Source of the DNA: an uncultured Pelagibacteraceae bacterium
Lineage (GTDB): Bacteria; Pseudomonadota; Alphaproteobacteria; Pelagibacterales; Pelagibacteraceae
Direction of reading: 5' to 3'
Assembly (NCBI GenBank): GCA_902567785.1
Contig: CACFOR010000002.1
Coordinates: 1 to 64,000 of the forward strand
DNA length: 64,000 nucleotides
The notes beneath the pieces were generated by a model. It had not been told where the DNA came from. It worked only from the letters and a program-made list of their open reading frames with translations, and did no database searches. The number at the start of each line of letters is the position of its first letter. Positions within the stretch are counted from its first letter, which is position 1. Below, one piece after another: positions 28,045 to 37,079 of the stretch. The position numbers and the translations under genes were made by a program.

Positions 28045-29208
28045 TTATTGAAGTATTTTATCTATTTTTTCTATTGCTTTACTTATGTTTTCTCTTGATG
28101 TGGCAAAATTTAATCGAACGTTATCTACAGCAAATTTTCCAAAAGCTGTTCCGGGTATCATAGCGACACCAACTTCCTCCAAGCATTTTTTAGTAAATTT
28201 TTCACCATTCATTCCAGTTTCTTTAACATTTGGAAATACAAAAAAAGATCCTCCGGGTAAACTACATTCTACTCCCTTTAAACTTCTTAATCCATCTACC
28301 ATAAGTTTTCTTCTTATTTTAAACTCTTTGATCATATTTTTTAAATGATCTTCAGGACCATCCAATGCTGCAATCGCTCCAAATTGTGCTGCAGTATTTA
28401 CGCAAGAATGGTTATTTACACAAAATTTAAAAACATGGTCTATCAAATTTTCAGGCCAAACACCCCAACCTAGGCGCCACCCCGTCATAGCATAAGTTTT
28501 GCTCCATCCATTTAAAATAATAAGTCTATTGTATAAATTTGGATAATTAAAAAAAGTAGAAATTTCATTATCATCAAAAATTAGACGATCATAAATTTCA
28601 TCACATAATATTGTTACCTGAGGAAATTTTTCTAAACCCTTTGCAAGTTCATCAATTATTTTTTTTTTAGTAAAACTACCTGTGGGATTATGGGGATTAT
28701 TTAAAATTATTAATCTAGTTCTTTCATTTATCAAAGAAAAAACTTCTTCAGGATTTATCAAAAAATCTTTATTTGTTGTTAAATTGTAAGGAGTCGCTTT
28801 TGCCCCAGTATAGTTAATCATAGATTCATAAATTGGAAAACCTGGATCTGGATACATAATTTCAGCTCCCGGCTCCCCAAAAAAAGAGATTGCATAATGC
28901 ATAGTAGGTTTGCCGCCTGGCATAATTACTATTCTTTCAGGATTAATATTTACTTTGTATAAACTCTTAATTTTTCGACTTACAGCTTCTCTACATTCAA
29001 TTATTCCATTTGGAAGGGTATAACCATGATGACCATCTTGCAAAGCTTTGATAGTTGCGTCTACTGCATGTTTTGGAGATTTAAAATCAGACTGCCCCAA
29101 ACTTAAATCTATAATTTCTTTACCTTCCTGTGCTAATTTTTTTGTTTTTGCAAATATATTATAAACTGCCTCTGTACCAAGTCTGTTTACACTCTTAGCA
29201 ATTTTCAT
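28045..29208 (-). CDS. Class I/II PLP aminotransferase
   Basis: A 387-residue fold-type I aminotransferase. The PLP lysine lies in GWSKTYAMTGWRLGW, with NNPHNPTGSF and the CDEIYDRLIF aspartate upstream, and a C-terminal arginine region (DNVRLNFATS). The location, two bases after the lldD-like gene and 49 bases before glcD, suggests it transaminates a 2-oxoacid made by the neighbouring oxidases, for example glyoxylate to glycine. That substrate assignment is inference; sequence alone says aspartate/aromatic-type aminotransferase. Confidence 0.88.
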   Translation of the reverse strand: MKIAKSVNRLGTEAVYNIFAKTKKLAQEGKEIIDLSLGQSDFKSPKHAVDATIKALQDGHHGYTLPNGIIECREAVSRKIKSLYKVNINPERIVIMPGGKPTMHYAISFFGEPGAEIMYPDPGFPIYESMINYTGAKATPYNLTTNKDFLINPEEVFSLINERTRLIILNNPHNPTGSFTKKKIIDELAKGLEKFPQVTILCDEIYDRLIFDDNEISTFFNYPNLYNRLIILNGWSKTYAMTGWRLGWGVWPENLIDHVFKFCVNNHSCVNTAAQFGAIAALDGPEDHLKNMIKEFKIRRKLMVDGLRSLKGVECSLPGGSFFVFPNVKETGMNGEKFTKKCLEEVGVAMIPGTAFGKFAVDNVRLNFATSRENISKAIEKIDKILQ

Positions 29209-29210
29209 TT

Positions 29211-30365
29211 TTAATCTTTTCTAAATCTAATTTTTGATCTGTTGAGATCTTTAACAGACTTGCACCCCATTAATATCATATCTCGTTTTATTTCTGCTTT
29301 CATTTTTTGTAATACAGATTCTACTCCTTGCTGTCCTGCTGCTCCTAAAGCAAATAAATAACCTTTTCCAAAACTACAAGCCTTTGCGCCCAATGCTAAG
29401 GCTTTCAGCACATGAGTACCTCTTTTAATTCCTCCATCCAAAATAACTTCTATTTTGTCTCCAACAGCATCAACTATTTCGGAAAGTTGATCAAATGGAG
29501 CTCTGGAACCATCTAGTTGTCTTCCTCCATGATTTGAAATCATTATTGCTGTGCATCCAATATCAATAGCTTTTTTTGCATCTTCAACTGACATAACACC
29601 TTTAAGTGCAAATGGTCCGTTCCATTTTTTCACACAATACTCCGCATCTTTCCAGTTCATAGAAGGATCAAATTGTTCATTGATATAATCAATGACTGAT
29701 TTATCTATACTGCTACCTTTTTCTGTCACATGAACAAGGTTTGACAATAAAAATTTTTCACCCAAAAAATGATTAAATGTCCATCTTGGATGAAGAGCAA
29801 AACTTAATAAACTACCTAATGTTAATCTGGGTGGAGTACTAAATCCAGTTCTGTGGTCTCTTTCTCTATTTCCAGCAACAACTGTGTCTACGGTTAAACA
29901 CATGCTATTAAATCCTGCATTACGGCATCTCTCAATTAAATTATCCGTCAAACCTCTATCTTTATGGATATAAAGTTGGAATAATTTCGGGGCATTAGTT
30001 AATTTTCCAATTTCCTCAATACTAGTTGTAGCCATTGTTGATATACCAAACATAGTACCCATTTTTTCAGCAGCTCTTGCCGTAGCTTTCTCACCATGAT
30101 GGTGATAAAGACGATGCATTGCTGTGGCAGCAAGAAATAGTGGAAAATCAATTTTTTGACCTAATACAGTTGTAGATAAATCTACATCACTTACATCGGT
30201 TAATATATTTGGAACAAGGTCACAACTATTAAAAGATTCACTATTTCTTTTTAATGTTATTTCATCATCAGACCCACCATCAATGTAATGAAATATGGGA
30301 GATGGTAATTTTTTTTTTGCTAATTTTCTAAAATCTTCTACATTATGACAATCTTTAAGATTCAT
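29211..30365 (-). CDS. lldD: FMN-dependent alpha-hydroxyacid dehydrogenase/oxidase (LldD-like)
   Basis: A 384-residue TIM-barrel flavoenzyme. The catalytic histidine and arginine lie in ISNHGGRQLDGSRAP, the FMN phosphate site in VILDGGIKRGTHVLKALALG, and the N-terminus has the family's FHYIDGGSDDE motif. L-lactate dehydrogenase is the most likely role; other 2-hydroxyacids are possible. A longer loop around 170-215 suggests membrane association as in LldD. It heads the glcDEF gene run. Confidence 0.9.
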   Translation of the reverse strand: MNLKDCHNVEDFRKLAKKKLPSPIFHYIDGGSDDEITLKRNSESFNSCDLVPNILTDVSDVDLSTTVLGQKIDFPLFLAATAMHRLYHHHGEKATARAAEKMGTMFGISTMATTSIEEIGKLTNAPKLFQLYIHKDRGLTDNLIERCRNAGFNSMCLTVDTVVAGNRERDHRTGFSTPPRLTLGSLLSFALHPRWTFNHFLGEKFLLSNLVHVTEKGSSIDKSVIDYINEQFDPSMNWKDAEYCVKKWNGPFALKGVMSVEDAKKAIDIGCTAIMISNHGGRQLDGSRAPFDQLSEIVDAVGDKIEVILDGGIKRGTHVLKALALGAKACSFGKGYLFALGAAGQQGVESVLQKMKAEIKRDMILMGCKSVKDLNRSKIRFRKD

Positions 30366-30392
30366 TTATAGCTTTTATTTAATTTTGATAAA

Positions 30393-30902
30393 TTAAAACT
30401 GTTTGAGAAAGTTAAACATATAACTATTTGCTCCAGGATTCTTGTCTCCAAGGCTAGCATTAGATATATGATTGTAAGACATTCCTAACTCAGTACTATT
30501 AGATAGATTAAAGGACATCTGAACCTCACTTTTAAATTCCAAAGCAGAACCCAAATCCTTGCCGTCACCGTAATTATAATATCCAGGTGCAAAACTTGGG
30601 GTAATGGTAATTAGACCAAGATCGTATTCAACTTGTGCTCCAGTATAAAGATATAATGCACTATTTTCTGTTAGAAAAACTCCTGTTATTGGAGATAATT
30701 TTCCTAAAAAACTGTTTCTAAATAATTCATCATTTTGATGCTGTATACCAAATAAATTAGCTGCTTGTTTATCATCGCTAAAATCAAATTTACCAGTAAA
30801 CAAATTTATTTCTGTTTCTTTTCCTTTATCTTCGGCTTTTGCAAAACCAAAATAAGATAAAGTTATTAGGACAATCAGAGTATTTACAAAAAAATTTCTC
30901 AT
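30393..30902 (-). CDS. PagL-like outer-membrane lipid A 3-O-deacylase
   Basis: A 169-residue protein with a signal peptide (FVNTLIVLITLSYFGFAKAE) and a strand-rich body ending in the aromatic NFLKQF typical of outer-membrane barrels. The motif YNHISNASLGDKNPG near residues 140-155 corresponds to the PagL active-site His-x-Ser-Asn segment. PagL removes a 3-O acyl chain from lipid A. The glutamate of the triad cannot be assigned by eye. It stands alone, 28 bases downstream of lldD's start on the same strand. Confidence 0.75.
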   Translation of the reverse strand: MRNFFVNTLIVLITLSYFGFAKAEDKGKETEINLFTGKFDFSDDKQAANLFGIQHQNDELFRNSFLGKLSPITGVFLTENSALYLYTGAQVEYDLGLITITPSFAPGYYNYGDGKDLGSALEFKSEVQMSFNLSNSTELGMSYNHISNASLGDKNPGANSYMFNFLKQF

Positions 30903-30979
30903 GAACTAAACATATAACCTTAAATCTGATAAATAAATAGATTTTCTCATTGGGAAAATGCTGATTAAATAAGAAATTA

Positions 30980-31038
30980 TGCCTAATTAAGGTACAAAGA
31001 GGGAGATGAAGATTATTTTAAGTAAACTTAATTAGGCA
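30980..31038. repeat. 12-bp inverted repeat around a possible micro-ORF
   Basis: TGCCTAATTAAG at 30980-30991 and CTTAATTAGGCA at 31027-31038 are perfect inverted copies separated by 35 bases. The loop contains GAGGGAG directly before an ATG that opens a nine-codon frame ending in TAG inside the right arm. It lies in the 209-base gap between the PagL-like gene and hspQ. It could be a dyad operator, a transcript-end stem, or chance; no poly-T tract follows. Confidence 0.55.
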
Positions 31039-31111
31039 ATAAATACTTATAGACCTATACTTTGTCTAAGTTTTGAAAAAATATTGTTCAATTTGAGGCA
31101 AAAATTTTAAA

Positions 31112-31432
31112 TCAATTTGACGGCTTAAAATAACCTGAGCCTTTTTTTCCTGTAAAAATTTCTTCTATTAATGGATGTTTAATTGGTTCATCCGAATCAT
31201 CACTTATCAAATTTTGTTCAGATACATAAGCCTCGTAAGTAATTTCATTATTTTCAGCTAATAAATGATAAAAAGGTTGATCTTTTCTTGGCCTCACATC
31301 TTTCGGTATTGATTCATACCATTCCTCTGAATTATTAAATTCAAAGTCTACATCATAAATCACACCCCTAAAGTCAAAGTGTTTGTGTTTAACTACATCT
31401 CCTATTGAAAATTTAGCTTTACGCTCTGCCAT
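31112..31432 (-). CDS. hspQ: Heat shock protein HspQ
   Basis: A 106-residue YccV/HspQ protein, which binds hemimethylated DNA and in enterobacteria modulates Lon specificity. The typical sequence is complete: FSIGDVVKHKHFDFRGVIYDVD, then RPRKDQPFYHLLAEN and TYEAYVSEQNL. It is monocistronic and divergent from yciB with an 83-base gap. No clear heat-shock promoter is recognised. Confidence 0.95.
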   Translation of the reverse strand: MAERKAKFSIGDVVKHKHFDFRGVIYDVDFEFNNSEEWYESIPKDVRPRKDQPFYHLLAENNEITYEAYVSEQNLISDDSDEPIKHPLIEEIFTGKKGSGYFKPSN

Positions 31433-31515
31433 TTGATTACTTGAGGATATTTATATTTTAAAAAAAATCAATAGAAAAAATATTATTTCTTTGTGACATA
31501 TGTTAACATTTTCAT

Positions 31516-32067
31516 ATGCATCGACCTATAATTAAACTAGTTGCCGATTTTGGTCCACTTCTAGTTTTTTTTATAATATATTTTAACAATGAAAATGATC
31601 TAAAGGTTGCAATACCTCCCTTTATAATTGCAACTATTGTATCTCTGCTGGTAATTTATTTTTTAGAAAAAAGAATACCCATGGTACCTTTAACAGGGGG
31701 GATAATTATAACTTTATTTGGTGGATTAACTTTATATTTTGATAATAAAGTTTTTTTTTACATGAAACCAACAATAATTAATATTCTTTTTGCTGGTATA
31801 CTATTTTTTGGAAAGTATTTTTCAAAAAAACCATTATTAAAAATATTTTTCCAAGCTGCAATGGATTTGGAAAATGAAGGATGGAAAAAATTAAATGATC
31901 GTTGGATACTTTTTTTCATTTTTGTGGCTGTTCTTAATGAAATTGTTTGGAGAACTCAAAGTGAAATTTTTTGGGTCAACTTCAAAGTTTGGGGCCTACT
32001 TCCTATTAGTTTTATATTTGCAGCTAGTCAAATTACATTGATCAATAAATATAAAATCAAAAAATAA
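31516..32067 (+). CDS. yciB: Intracellular septation protein A (YciB/IspZ)
   Basis: A 183-residue inner-membrane protein with about five spans. Family residues include FGPLLVFFIIYF at the start, and NDRWILFFIFVAVLNEIVWR with FWVNFKVWGLLP near the end. YciB affects envelope integrity and septation in E. coli. It is followed after four bases by the DUF2794 gene, a common alphaproteobacterial pairing. Confidence 0.95.
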   Translation: MHRPIIKLVADFGPLLVFFIIYFNNENDLKVAIPPFIIATIVSLLVIYFLEKRIPMVPLTGGIIITLFGGLTLYFDNKVFFYMKPTIINILFAGILFFGKYFSKKPLLKIFFQAAMDLENEGWKKLNDRWILFFIFVAVLNEIVWRTQSEIFWVNFKVWGLLPISFIFAASQITLINKYKIKK

Positions 32068-32071
32068 AATT

Positions 32072-32413
32072 ATGAAACATTTAAAATTAATTATTAATAA
32101 TGAAAATAATAAAAAAGATATTTTTTTTAATAAAAAGGAACTTCAATTAATATTAAATTTATATGGAAAAATGGTTTCGAATGGCGAATGGAAAGACTAT
32201 GGATTAAGCATTTCAAAAAAGGAAGTTAGTTTCAATGTGTACCATAGAACATCGGAGTTTCCAGTTTATAAAATAACAAAAAATTTAAAACCAAAAAATC
32301 AAATTGAAAAATACATTATTAAAGATTCTGCTAATAAAATAATAAACAACTCTGAAAATTTAGAAAATCTAATTAAAAAAATAATATGGAAAAAATTTAA
32401 ATTAGTAAATTAA
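32072..32413 (+). CDS. DUF2794 protein
   Basis: A 113-residue protein matching DUF2794, a family of alphaproteobacteria: FNKKELQLILNLYGKMVSNG, EWKDYGLSISK, then FNVYHRTSEFPVYKITK. No catalytic motif is evident and there is no membrane segment. It is co-directional with yciB, spacing four bases. The function is unknown in the family. Confidence 0.88.
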   Translation: MKHLKLIINNENNKKDIFFNKKELQLILNLYGKMVSNGEWKDYGLSISKKEVSFNVYHRTSEFPVYKITKNLKPKNQIEKYIIKDSANKIINNSENLENLIKKIIWKKFKLVN

Positions 32414-32415
32414 AT

Positions 32416-33171
32416 TTATCTTCTCTGCCCAAATAATCTTAGCAACATTATAAATAAATTAATAAAATCTAGATAAAGAGTAAGGGCACCCATCACAGCT
32501 TTTTTTCCCATAATTTCCCCTGAGTCACTAACTAAGTACATATTTTTAATTTTTTGAGTATCGTACGCTGTGAGCCCAACAAATATTAAAACTCCCAATA
32601 TTGAAATAACAAAATACATCATGGAAGATTTCATAAATATATTAACTACTGAGGCAATTATAATACCAATTAATCCCATCATAAGAAATGAACCTAGTTT
32701 TGTTAGATCTCTTTTTGTTGTATATCCATAAATACTCATTGCACCAAAAGTTCCCGCTGTTATAAAAAATACTCTTGTTATGCTAGTTCCAGTATAAATT
32801 AAAAATATTGAAGATAAAGAAGCACCCATTAATGCAGCAAAGATCCAAAAAGTTCCTTGTGCTTTTGAAGCACTCATTTTTCTAATACCAAAACTCATGT
32901 AAAAAACTACCCCCAAAGGTGCCAGCATAACTACCCACATTAAACTAGAATTATATAAAGCATTTCCAACTCCAGTTAGACCTGTTATTGAGCCATCTGG
33001 TGTCATAATAACTGAAAGCTTAAAAAGGACCAAAGAAACTATTCCGGTTAGTAATATGCCTGAAGACATATAATTGTAAACCTTTAGCATGTAAGCTCTA
33101 AGACCTTCATCTACAGCATGTGTTTGAGCAGTTCTTGTTTTTGTTTGAATATTTTGTCTGTTAAATTCCAT
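32416..33171 (-). CDS. Bax inhibitor-1/YccA family membrane protein
   Basis: A 251-residue seven-span protein with the BI-1 pattern: N-terminal VDEGLRAYMLKVYNYMSSG, and the C-terminal LTAYDTQKIKNMY followed by GALTLYLDFINLFIMLLRLFG. Related proteins act as calcium leak channels or bind FtsH. Monocistronic, divergent from an aldo/keto reductase gene and convergent with the DUF2794 gene. Confidence 0.94.
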   Translation of the reverse strand: MEFNRQNIQTKTRTAQTHAVDEGLRAYMLKVYNYMSSGILLTGIVSLVLFKLSVIMTPDGSITGLTGVGNALYNSSLMWVVMLAPLGVVFYMSFGIRKMSASKAQGTFWIFAALMGASLSSIFLIYTGTSITRVFFITAGTFGAMSIYGYTTKRDLTKLGSFLMMGLIGIIIASVVNIFMKSSMMYFVISILGVLIFVGLTAYDTQKIKNMYLVSDSGEIMGKKAVMGALTLYLDFINLFIMLLRLFGQRR

Positions 33172-33255
33172 TGATCATAGTATATATTGCTTTCGGACTA
33201 CTTTTCAAGATGTCAAAATACTTTAATAAAACTTTAAAATAGCAAAATTAAATAA

Positions 33256-34305
33256 ATGAATTATAAAAAACTTGGAAATACAGACATTAAAGTAAGCACA
33301 ATTTGTTTGGGAACAATGACCTGGGGTGAGCAAAACGACAAAAAGGAAGCTTTTCAACAAATGGATTATGCTTTGGATCAAGGAATAAATTTTTTTGATA
33401 CAGCAGAATTATATTCAATCCCGGTAAAGGCAGAAACAAGAGGAAAAACAAGTCAAATAATAGGAGAATGGTTTTCCAAGGGTAAAAAGAGAGAGAAGGT
33501 TATCTTGGCTGATAAAGTAGCAGGAAGATCTTCTTTTCCTTGGTTAAGACCAAATAAAGAAAAAAGTAGATTAAATAAAAAACAAATTGAATTTGCTGTA
33601 AATAGAAGTCTAAATGACTTGCAAACCGATTATATTGATTTATATCAAGTACATTGGCCAGATAGACCTTATGACCCTTTCTCTGGCAAATTAGAATACC
33701 AACATAAAGTGTCTAACGATTTTATTGAAATTAACGAAACTTTATATGCTTTAAATGATATAGTAAAATCTGGCAAAGTTAGACACATTGGCATATCCAA
33801 CGAAACTCCTTGGGGGATAAATCAATATTTAAAACATTCTAATGAAAAAAAATTGTCAAAAATTGTTTCAATTCAAAATGCATATAACTTGTTAAATAGA
33901 AGTTTTGAGGTTGGTTTATCAGAAATTGCAATTAGAGAAGATGTAGGCCTATTAGCTTACTCACCCTTAGCTTCGGGTTATTTATCTGGAAAATATAGAA
34001 ATGGAGCTATTCCAAAAAATTCAAGAATAGATTTATTCAGTTCATATTTTCCTAGATATCAAACTGCTAATGGCCAGAAAGCTATAGAAGAATATTGGAA
34101 TTTGGCAAAAAATCACGGTTTATCTATTAATCAAATGTCAATAAAATTTTGTGAAATACAGAAATTTGTAAAGTCTGTGATAATAGGAGCTACAACATTA
34201 GCACAGTTGAAAACTAATATAGATAGTGTAGAAATTAATTTAAATGAAGAAATAATAAATAAAATAGGTGAAATTCAAAAAAAATATCCAAATCCATGCC
34301 CTTAA
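33256..34305 (+). CDS. Aldo/keto reductase (Tas-like)
   Basis: A 349-residue TIM-barrel NADPH oxidoreductase. Family elements are KLGNTDIKVSTICLGTMTWG, the active-site FFDTAELYS (Asp and Tyr), the lysine in KVILADKVAG, and YQVHWPDRP. The length and insertion pattern match E. coli Tas. The stop overlaps the IalB-family gene by 10 bases. The substrate is unknown. Confidence 0.93.
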   Translation: MNYKKLGNTDIKVSTICLGTMTWGEQNDKKEAFQQMDYALDQGINFFDTAELYSIPVKAETRGKTSQIIGEWFSKGKKREKVILADKVAGRSSFPWLRPNKEKSRLNKKQIEFAVNRSLNDLQTDYIDLYQVHWPDRPYDPFSGKLEYQHKVSNDFIEINETLYALNDIVKSGKVRHIGISNETPWGINQYLKHSNEKKLSKIVSIQNAYNLLNRSFEVGLSEIAIREDVGLLAYSPLASGYLSGKYRNGAIPKNSRIDLFSSYFPRYQTANGQKAIEEYWNLAKNHGLSINQMSIKFCEIQKFVKSVIIGATTLAQLKTNIDSVEINLNEEIINKIGEIQKKYPNPCP

Positions 34306-34802
34306 AAAAAATTTTATATATAATTTTATTTTTTGGAATCTTTAGTATTTCCAGTGCTGAAGAAAATTTGAAAAGCTTAGGTAAATTTAAAGACTGGGAA
34401 AGTTTTGTCTTATCAAAAGAAAATAATAAAATTTGTTTCGCACAATCTATCCCTGTAGTTAGAGCACCAAAAAAATCAAAAAGAGATCCTTCAAGATTAT
34501 TTGTTAGTTTTAGACCTGCTGAAAACATTAAAAACGAAATAAGCGTAACTAATGGATATGAATTCAAACCAAAGGCTCCGGTTACTGCAAAATCTGGAAA
34601 AAAAACATATGATTTATTTTCAAAAGGAAAATTTGCCTGGGTTATAGATAATCAAGATGAAAAAAAATTAATTACAACTATGAAAAAAGCCTCAAGGCTT
34701 ATGATAATCGGTAACTCTCAACAAGGGGAACAAACAACTGATCATTACTCCATGATGGGTTTTACAAAAGCTTATAATACTGCAAAAAAAAGTTGTAGCT
34801 AA
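34296..34802 (+). CDS. Invasion-associated locus B (IalB) family protein
   Basis: A 168-residue periplasmic protein with a signal peptide (KKILYIILFFGIFSISSAEE) and the IalB layout: GKFKDWESFVL, a cysteine in KICFAQSIP, VRAPKKSKRDPSRLFVSFRP, and a C-terminal GFTKAYNTAKKSCS with the second cysteine. It is widespread in alphaproteobacteria, without an agreed function. The start lies within the aldo/keto reductase gene, so translation is probably coupled. Confidence 0.88.
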   Translation: MPLKKILYIILFFGIFSISSAEENLKSLGKFKDWESFVLSKENNKICFAQSIPVVRAPKKSKRDPSRLFVSFRPAENIKNEISVTNGYEFKPKAPVTAKSGKKTYDLFSKGKFAWVIDNQDEKKLITTMKKASRLMIIGNSQQGEQTTDHYSMMGFTKAYNTAKKSCS

Positions 34803-34817
34803 TTAACATAATTAAAA

Positions 34818-36002
34818 ATGAAAAAAAAAAGAAAGATAGTTCTAGCCTATTCTGGTGGTTTAGATACTTCTATAATACTTAAGTGGCTTCAGGAAAAATA
34901 TAATGCAGAAGTTATAGCTTATACTGCTGATATTGGACAAAAAATTGAAAGAAAAAAAATTCTTAAAAATGCAAAGAAACTTGGTGTAAAAAAAATAATT
35001 ATTGAAAACTTAAAAGATTTATTTGTAAAAGAGTATATCTATCCAATGATAAGGGGACATGCGATTTATGAAGGTGTTTACTTATTAGGAACTTCAATCG
35101 CTAGACCTTTAATTGCAAAAAGACAAATCGCCATTGCAAAAAAATTTGGTGCTTATGCTGTTTCTCATGGCTCAACAGGTAAAGGAAACGATCAAGTTAG
35201 ATTCGAACTTGGATATCATTATTTTGGACCAAAAATTAAAGTAATTGCACCGTGGAGAATTTGGAAATTAAATTCAAGAATGGATTTAATTAAATATGCA
35301 GAAAAAAATAAAATACCAATACAAAAAGATAAAAAAGGTGCTCCGCCTTTTTCTATAGATGATAATTTATTTCATACGTCAACTGAAGGTAAAGTTTTAG
35401 AAAATCCAAAAAATTTAGCACCAGAATTTATTTTCCAAAGAACAGTTTCACCGGAGAAAGCTCCCGACAAGGTATCTTATATAACTATAGGTTTTAAAAA
35501 TGGAGATCCCACAACTGTTAATGGTAAAAAATTATCTCCAGGAAATCTTTTGAAAAAGTTAAATCTTCTTGCTGGTAAAAACGGTATTGGAAGAGTTGAT
35601 TTAGTTGAAAATAGATTTATTGGAATAAAATCAAGAGGTGTTTATGAAACTCCAGGTGGAACTTTATTAATGGTTGCGCATAGAGCAATTGAATCTGTCA
35701 CTTTAGATAAAGATACAATGCATAAAAAAGATGGAATCATGCCTAAATACGCAGAACTTATTTACAATGGCTATTGGTATTCAAAAGCAAGATTTAAACT
35801 TCAAAAAATTGTTGATCTTAAAAAAAATAAGGTAAACGGATCAGTTAAACTCAAATTGTATAAAGGTAATATTACAATTATTTCAAGACAAACTAAAAGT
35901 AATGCCTACTCAATGAAAAAAGTATCTTTTGAAGAAAATAAAACCTTTAATAAATCAAACGTTGAAAAATTTATTAACTTTCACAAAAAGAAACTTCGTT
36001 AA
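34818..36002 (+). CDS. argG: Argininosuccinate synthase
   Basis: A 394-residue enzyme joining citrulline and aspartate with ATP. The PP-loop LAYSGGLDTSIILKWL, the SHGSTGKGNDQVRFELG segment and the ATP/aspartate site in YETPGGTLL are all present. Normal length. It is 15 bases downstream of the ialB-like gene and convergent with a small DUF2798 gene. Confidence 0.98.
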   Translation: MKKKRKIVLAYSGGLDTSIILKWLQEKYNAEVIAYTADIGQKIERKKILKNAKKLGVKKIIIENLKDLFVKEYIYPMIRGHAIYEGVYLLGTSIARPLIAKRQIAIAKKFGAYAVSHGSTGKGNDQVRFELGYHYFGPKIKVIAPWRIWKLNSRMDLIKYAEKNKIPIQKDKKGAPPFSIDDNLFHTSTEGKVLENPKNLAPEFIFQRTVSPEKAPDKVSYITIGFKNGDPTTVNGKKLSPGNLLKKLNLLAGKNGIGRVDLVENRFIGIKSRGVYETPGGTLLMVAHRAIESVTLDKDTMHKKDGIMPKYAELIYNGYWYSKARFKLQKIVDLKKNKVNGSVKLKLYKGNITIISRQTKSNAYSMKKVSFEENKTFNKSNVEKFINFHKKKLR

Positions 36003-36004
36003 TT

Positions 36005-36226
36005 TTATTTAGTAATTTTATCTACTAGTTTTTTGGCTACTGGAGCCATTGTAAATGCTGCTAAAACAGCAATTGGAAAAGCAAAAACCCAAGCTTTAAA
36101 AAATCTTTCTATGTATCCATCATGGATTCCGGTGCCAGCTGCTGTAACAACAGCACACATAATAACGCTCATGCCGAAAGACATTATTATCATGTATAAA
36201 TTCTGAGATTTTTTTTTTGAAGTCAT
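36005..36226 (-). CDS. DUF2798 small membrane protein
   Basis: A 73-residue protein with two spans (about 10-32 and 44-62). The features MSFGMSVIMCAVVTA and RFFKAWVFAFPIAVLAAF fit DUF2798. It is the downstream neighbour of folD on the same strand (six-base gap). The function is unknown. Confidence 0.8.
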   Translation of the reverse strand: MTSKKKSQNLYMIIMSFGMSVIMCAVVTAAGTGIHDGYIERFFKAWVFAFPIAVLAAFTMAPVAKKLVDKITK

Positions 36227-36232
36227 TATGAA

Positions 36233-37078
36233 TTATTTGTAATGAGCTTTTTTAAAACATTCAACAGTATTCCTAAGTAAACATGCAATAGTCATAGGAC
36301 CCACTCCACCAGGAACCGGTGTAATTGCTTTAGCAACCTTAGAAACTTGATCAAAATCAACATCACCTACTATTCCTGAATCAGTTTTATTAATTCCAAC
36401 ATCTATGACTATTGCTCCTTTTTTTACCCAGTCACCTTTAACCAATTTAGGTATTCCTACTGCTGCTATAATTATATCTGCTCTAAGGCACTCTGCTTTT
36501 AAATCTTTTGTTTTTGAATGGGTTATAGTTACAGTACAATTTTCTTTTAAAAGCAATTGGGTCATTGGCTTTCCATTTAAGTTTGATCGGCCAATTACTA
36601 TGGCATGCTTTCCGCTTAAATTTTTTTCAACTTTTTTAAGCAATAGGCTGCACCCCAGAGGTGTGCATGGAATACTACTGCTATACCCAGAAGATAAATT
36701 ACCAACATTCATGGGATGAAAACCATCAACATCTTTTGTGTGATCTATGGTTTCTATAACTTTTCTTTTATCTATATGCTTGGGAAGAGGTAATTGAACT
36801 AATATTCCCGAAGTTTTATCATTTTTATTAAGTTCGTTAATTTTATTTAATAATTTTTTTTCTTCTATATCTGCCGGATATCTAATAACTTCTGAATTCA
36901 TTCCAACTTCTTTTGCAAACTTTTCTTTATTTTTTACATAAATTTTGCTTGCAGGATCGTCTCCTACCAAAATTACAGTTAGTCCCGGAACAGCATTATA
37001 AGTAGACTTAAGTTCTGCTACCTTCTTTTTTAATCCTTCTCTCAGCTCTGCTGCCGTTTTCTTTCCATCAATAATCAT
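36233..37078 (-). CDS. folD: Methylenetetrahydrofolate dehydrogenase/cyclohydrolase
   Basis: A 281-residue bifunctional one-carbon enzyme. The catalytic lysine region SKIYVKNKEKFAKEVG, VQLPLPKHI, and GRSNLNGKPMTQLLL with PVPGGVGPMTIACLL identify it. I start at the ATG at 37076-37078; the longer frame to 37108 would overlap yggT by 29 bases and adds a sequence not seen in FolD. SAR11 relies heavily on one-carbon oxidation, so it may run in the oxidative direction (inference). Confidence 0.96.
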   Translation of the reverse strand: MIIDGKKTAAELREGLKKKVAELKSTYNAVPGLTVILVGDDPASKIYVKNKEKFAKEVGMNSEVIRYPADIEEKKLLNKINELNKNDKTSGILVQLPLPKHIDKRKVIETIDHTKDVDGFHPMNVGNLSSGYSSSIPCTPLGCSLLLKKVEKNLSGKHAIVIGRSNLNGKPMTQLLLKENCTVTITHSKTKDLKAECLRADIIIAAVGIPKLVKGDWVKKGAIVIDVGINKTDSGIVGDVDFDQVSKVAKAITPVPGGVGPMTIACLLRNTVECFKKAHYK

Positions 37079-37079
37079 T

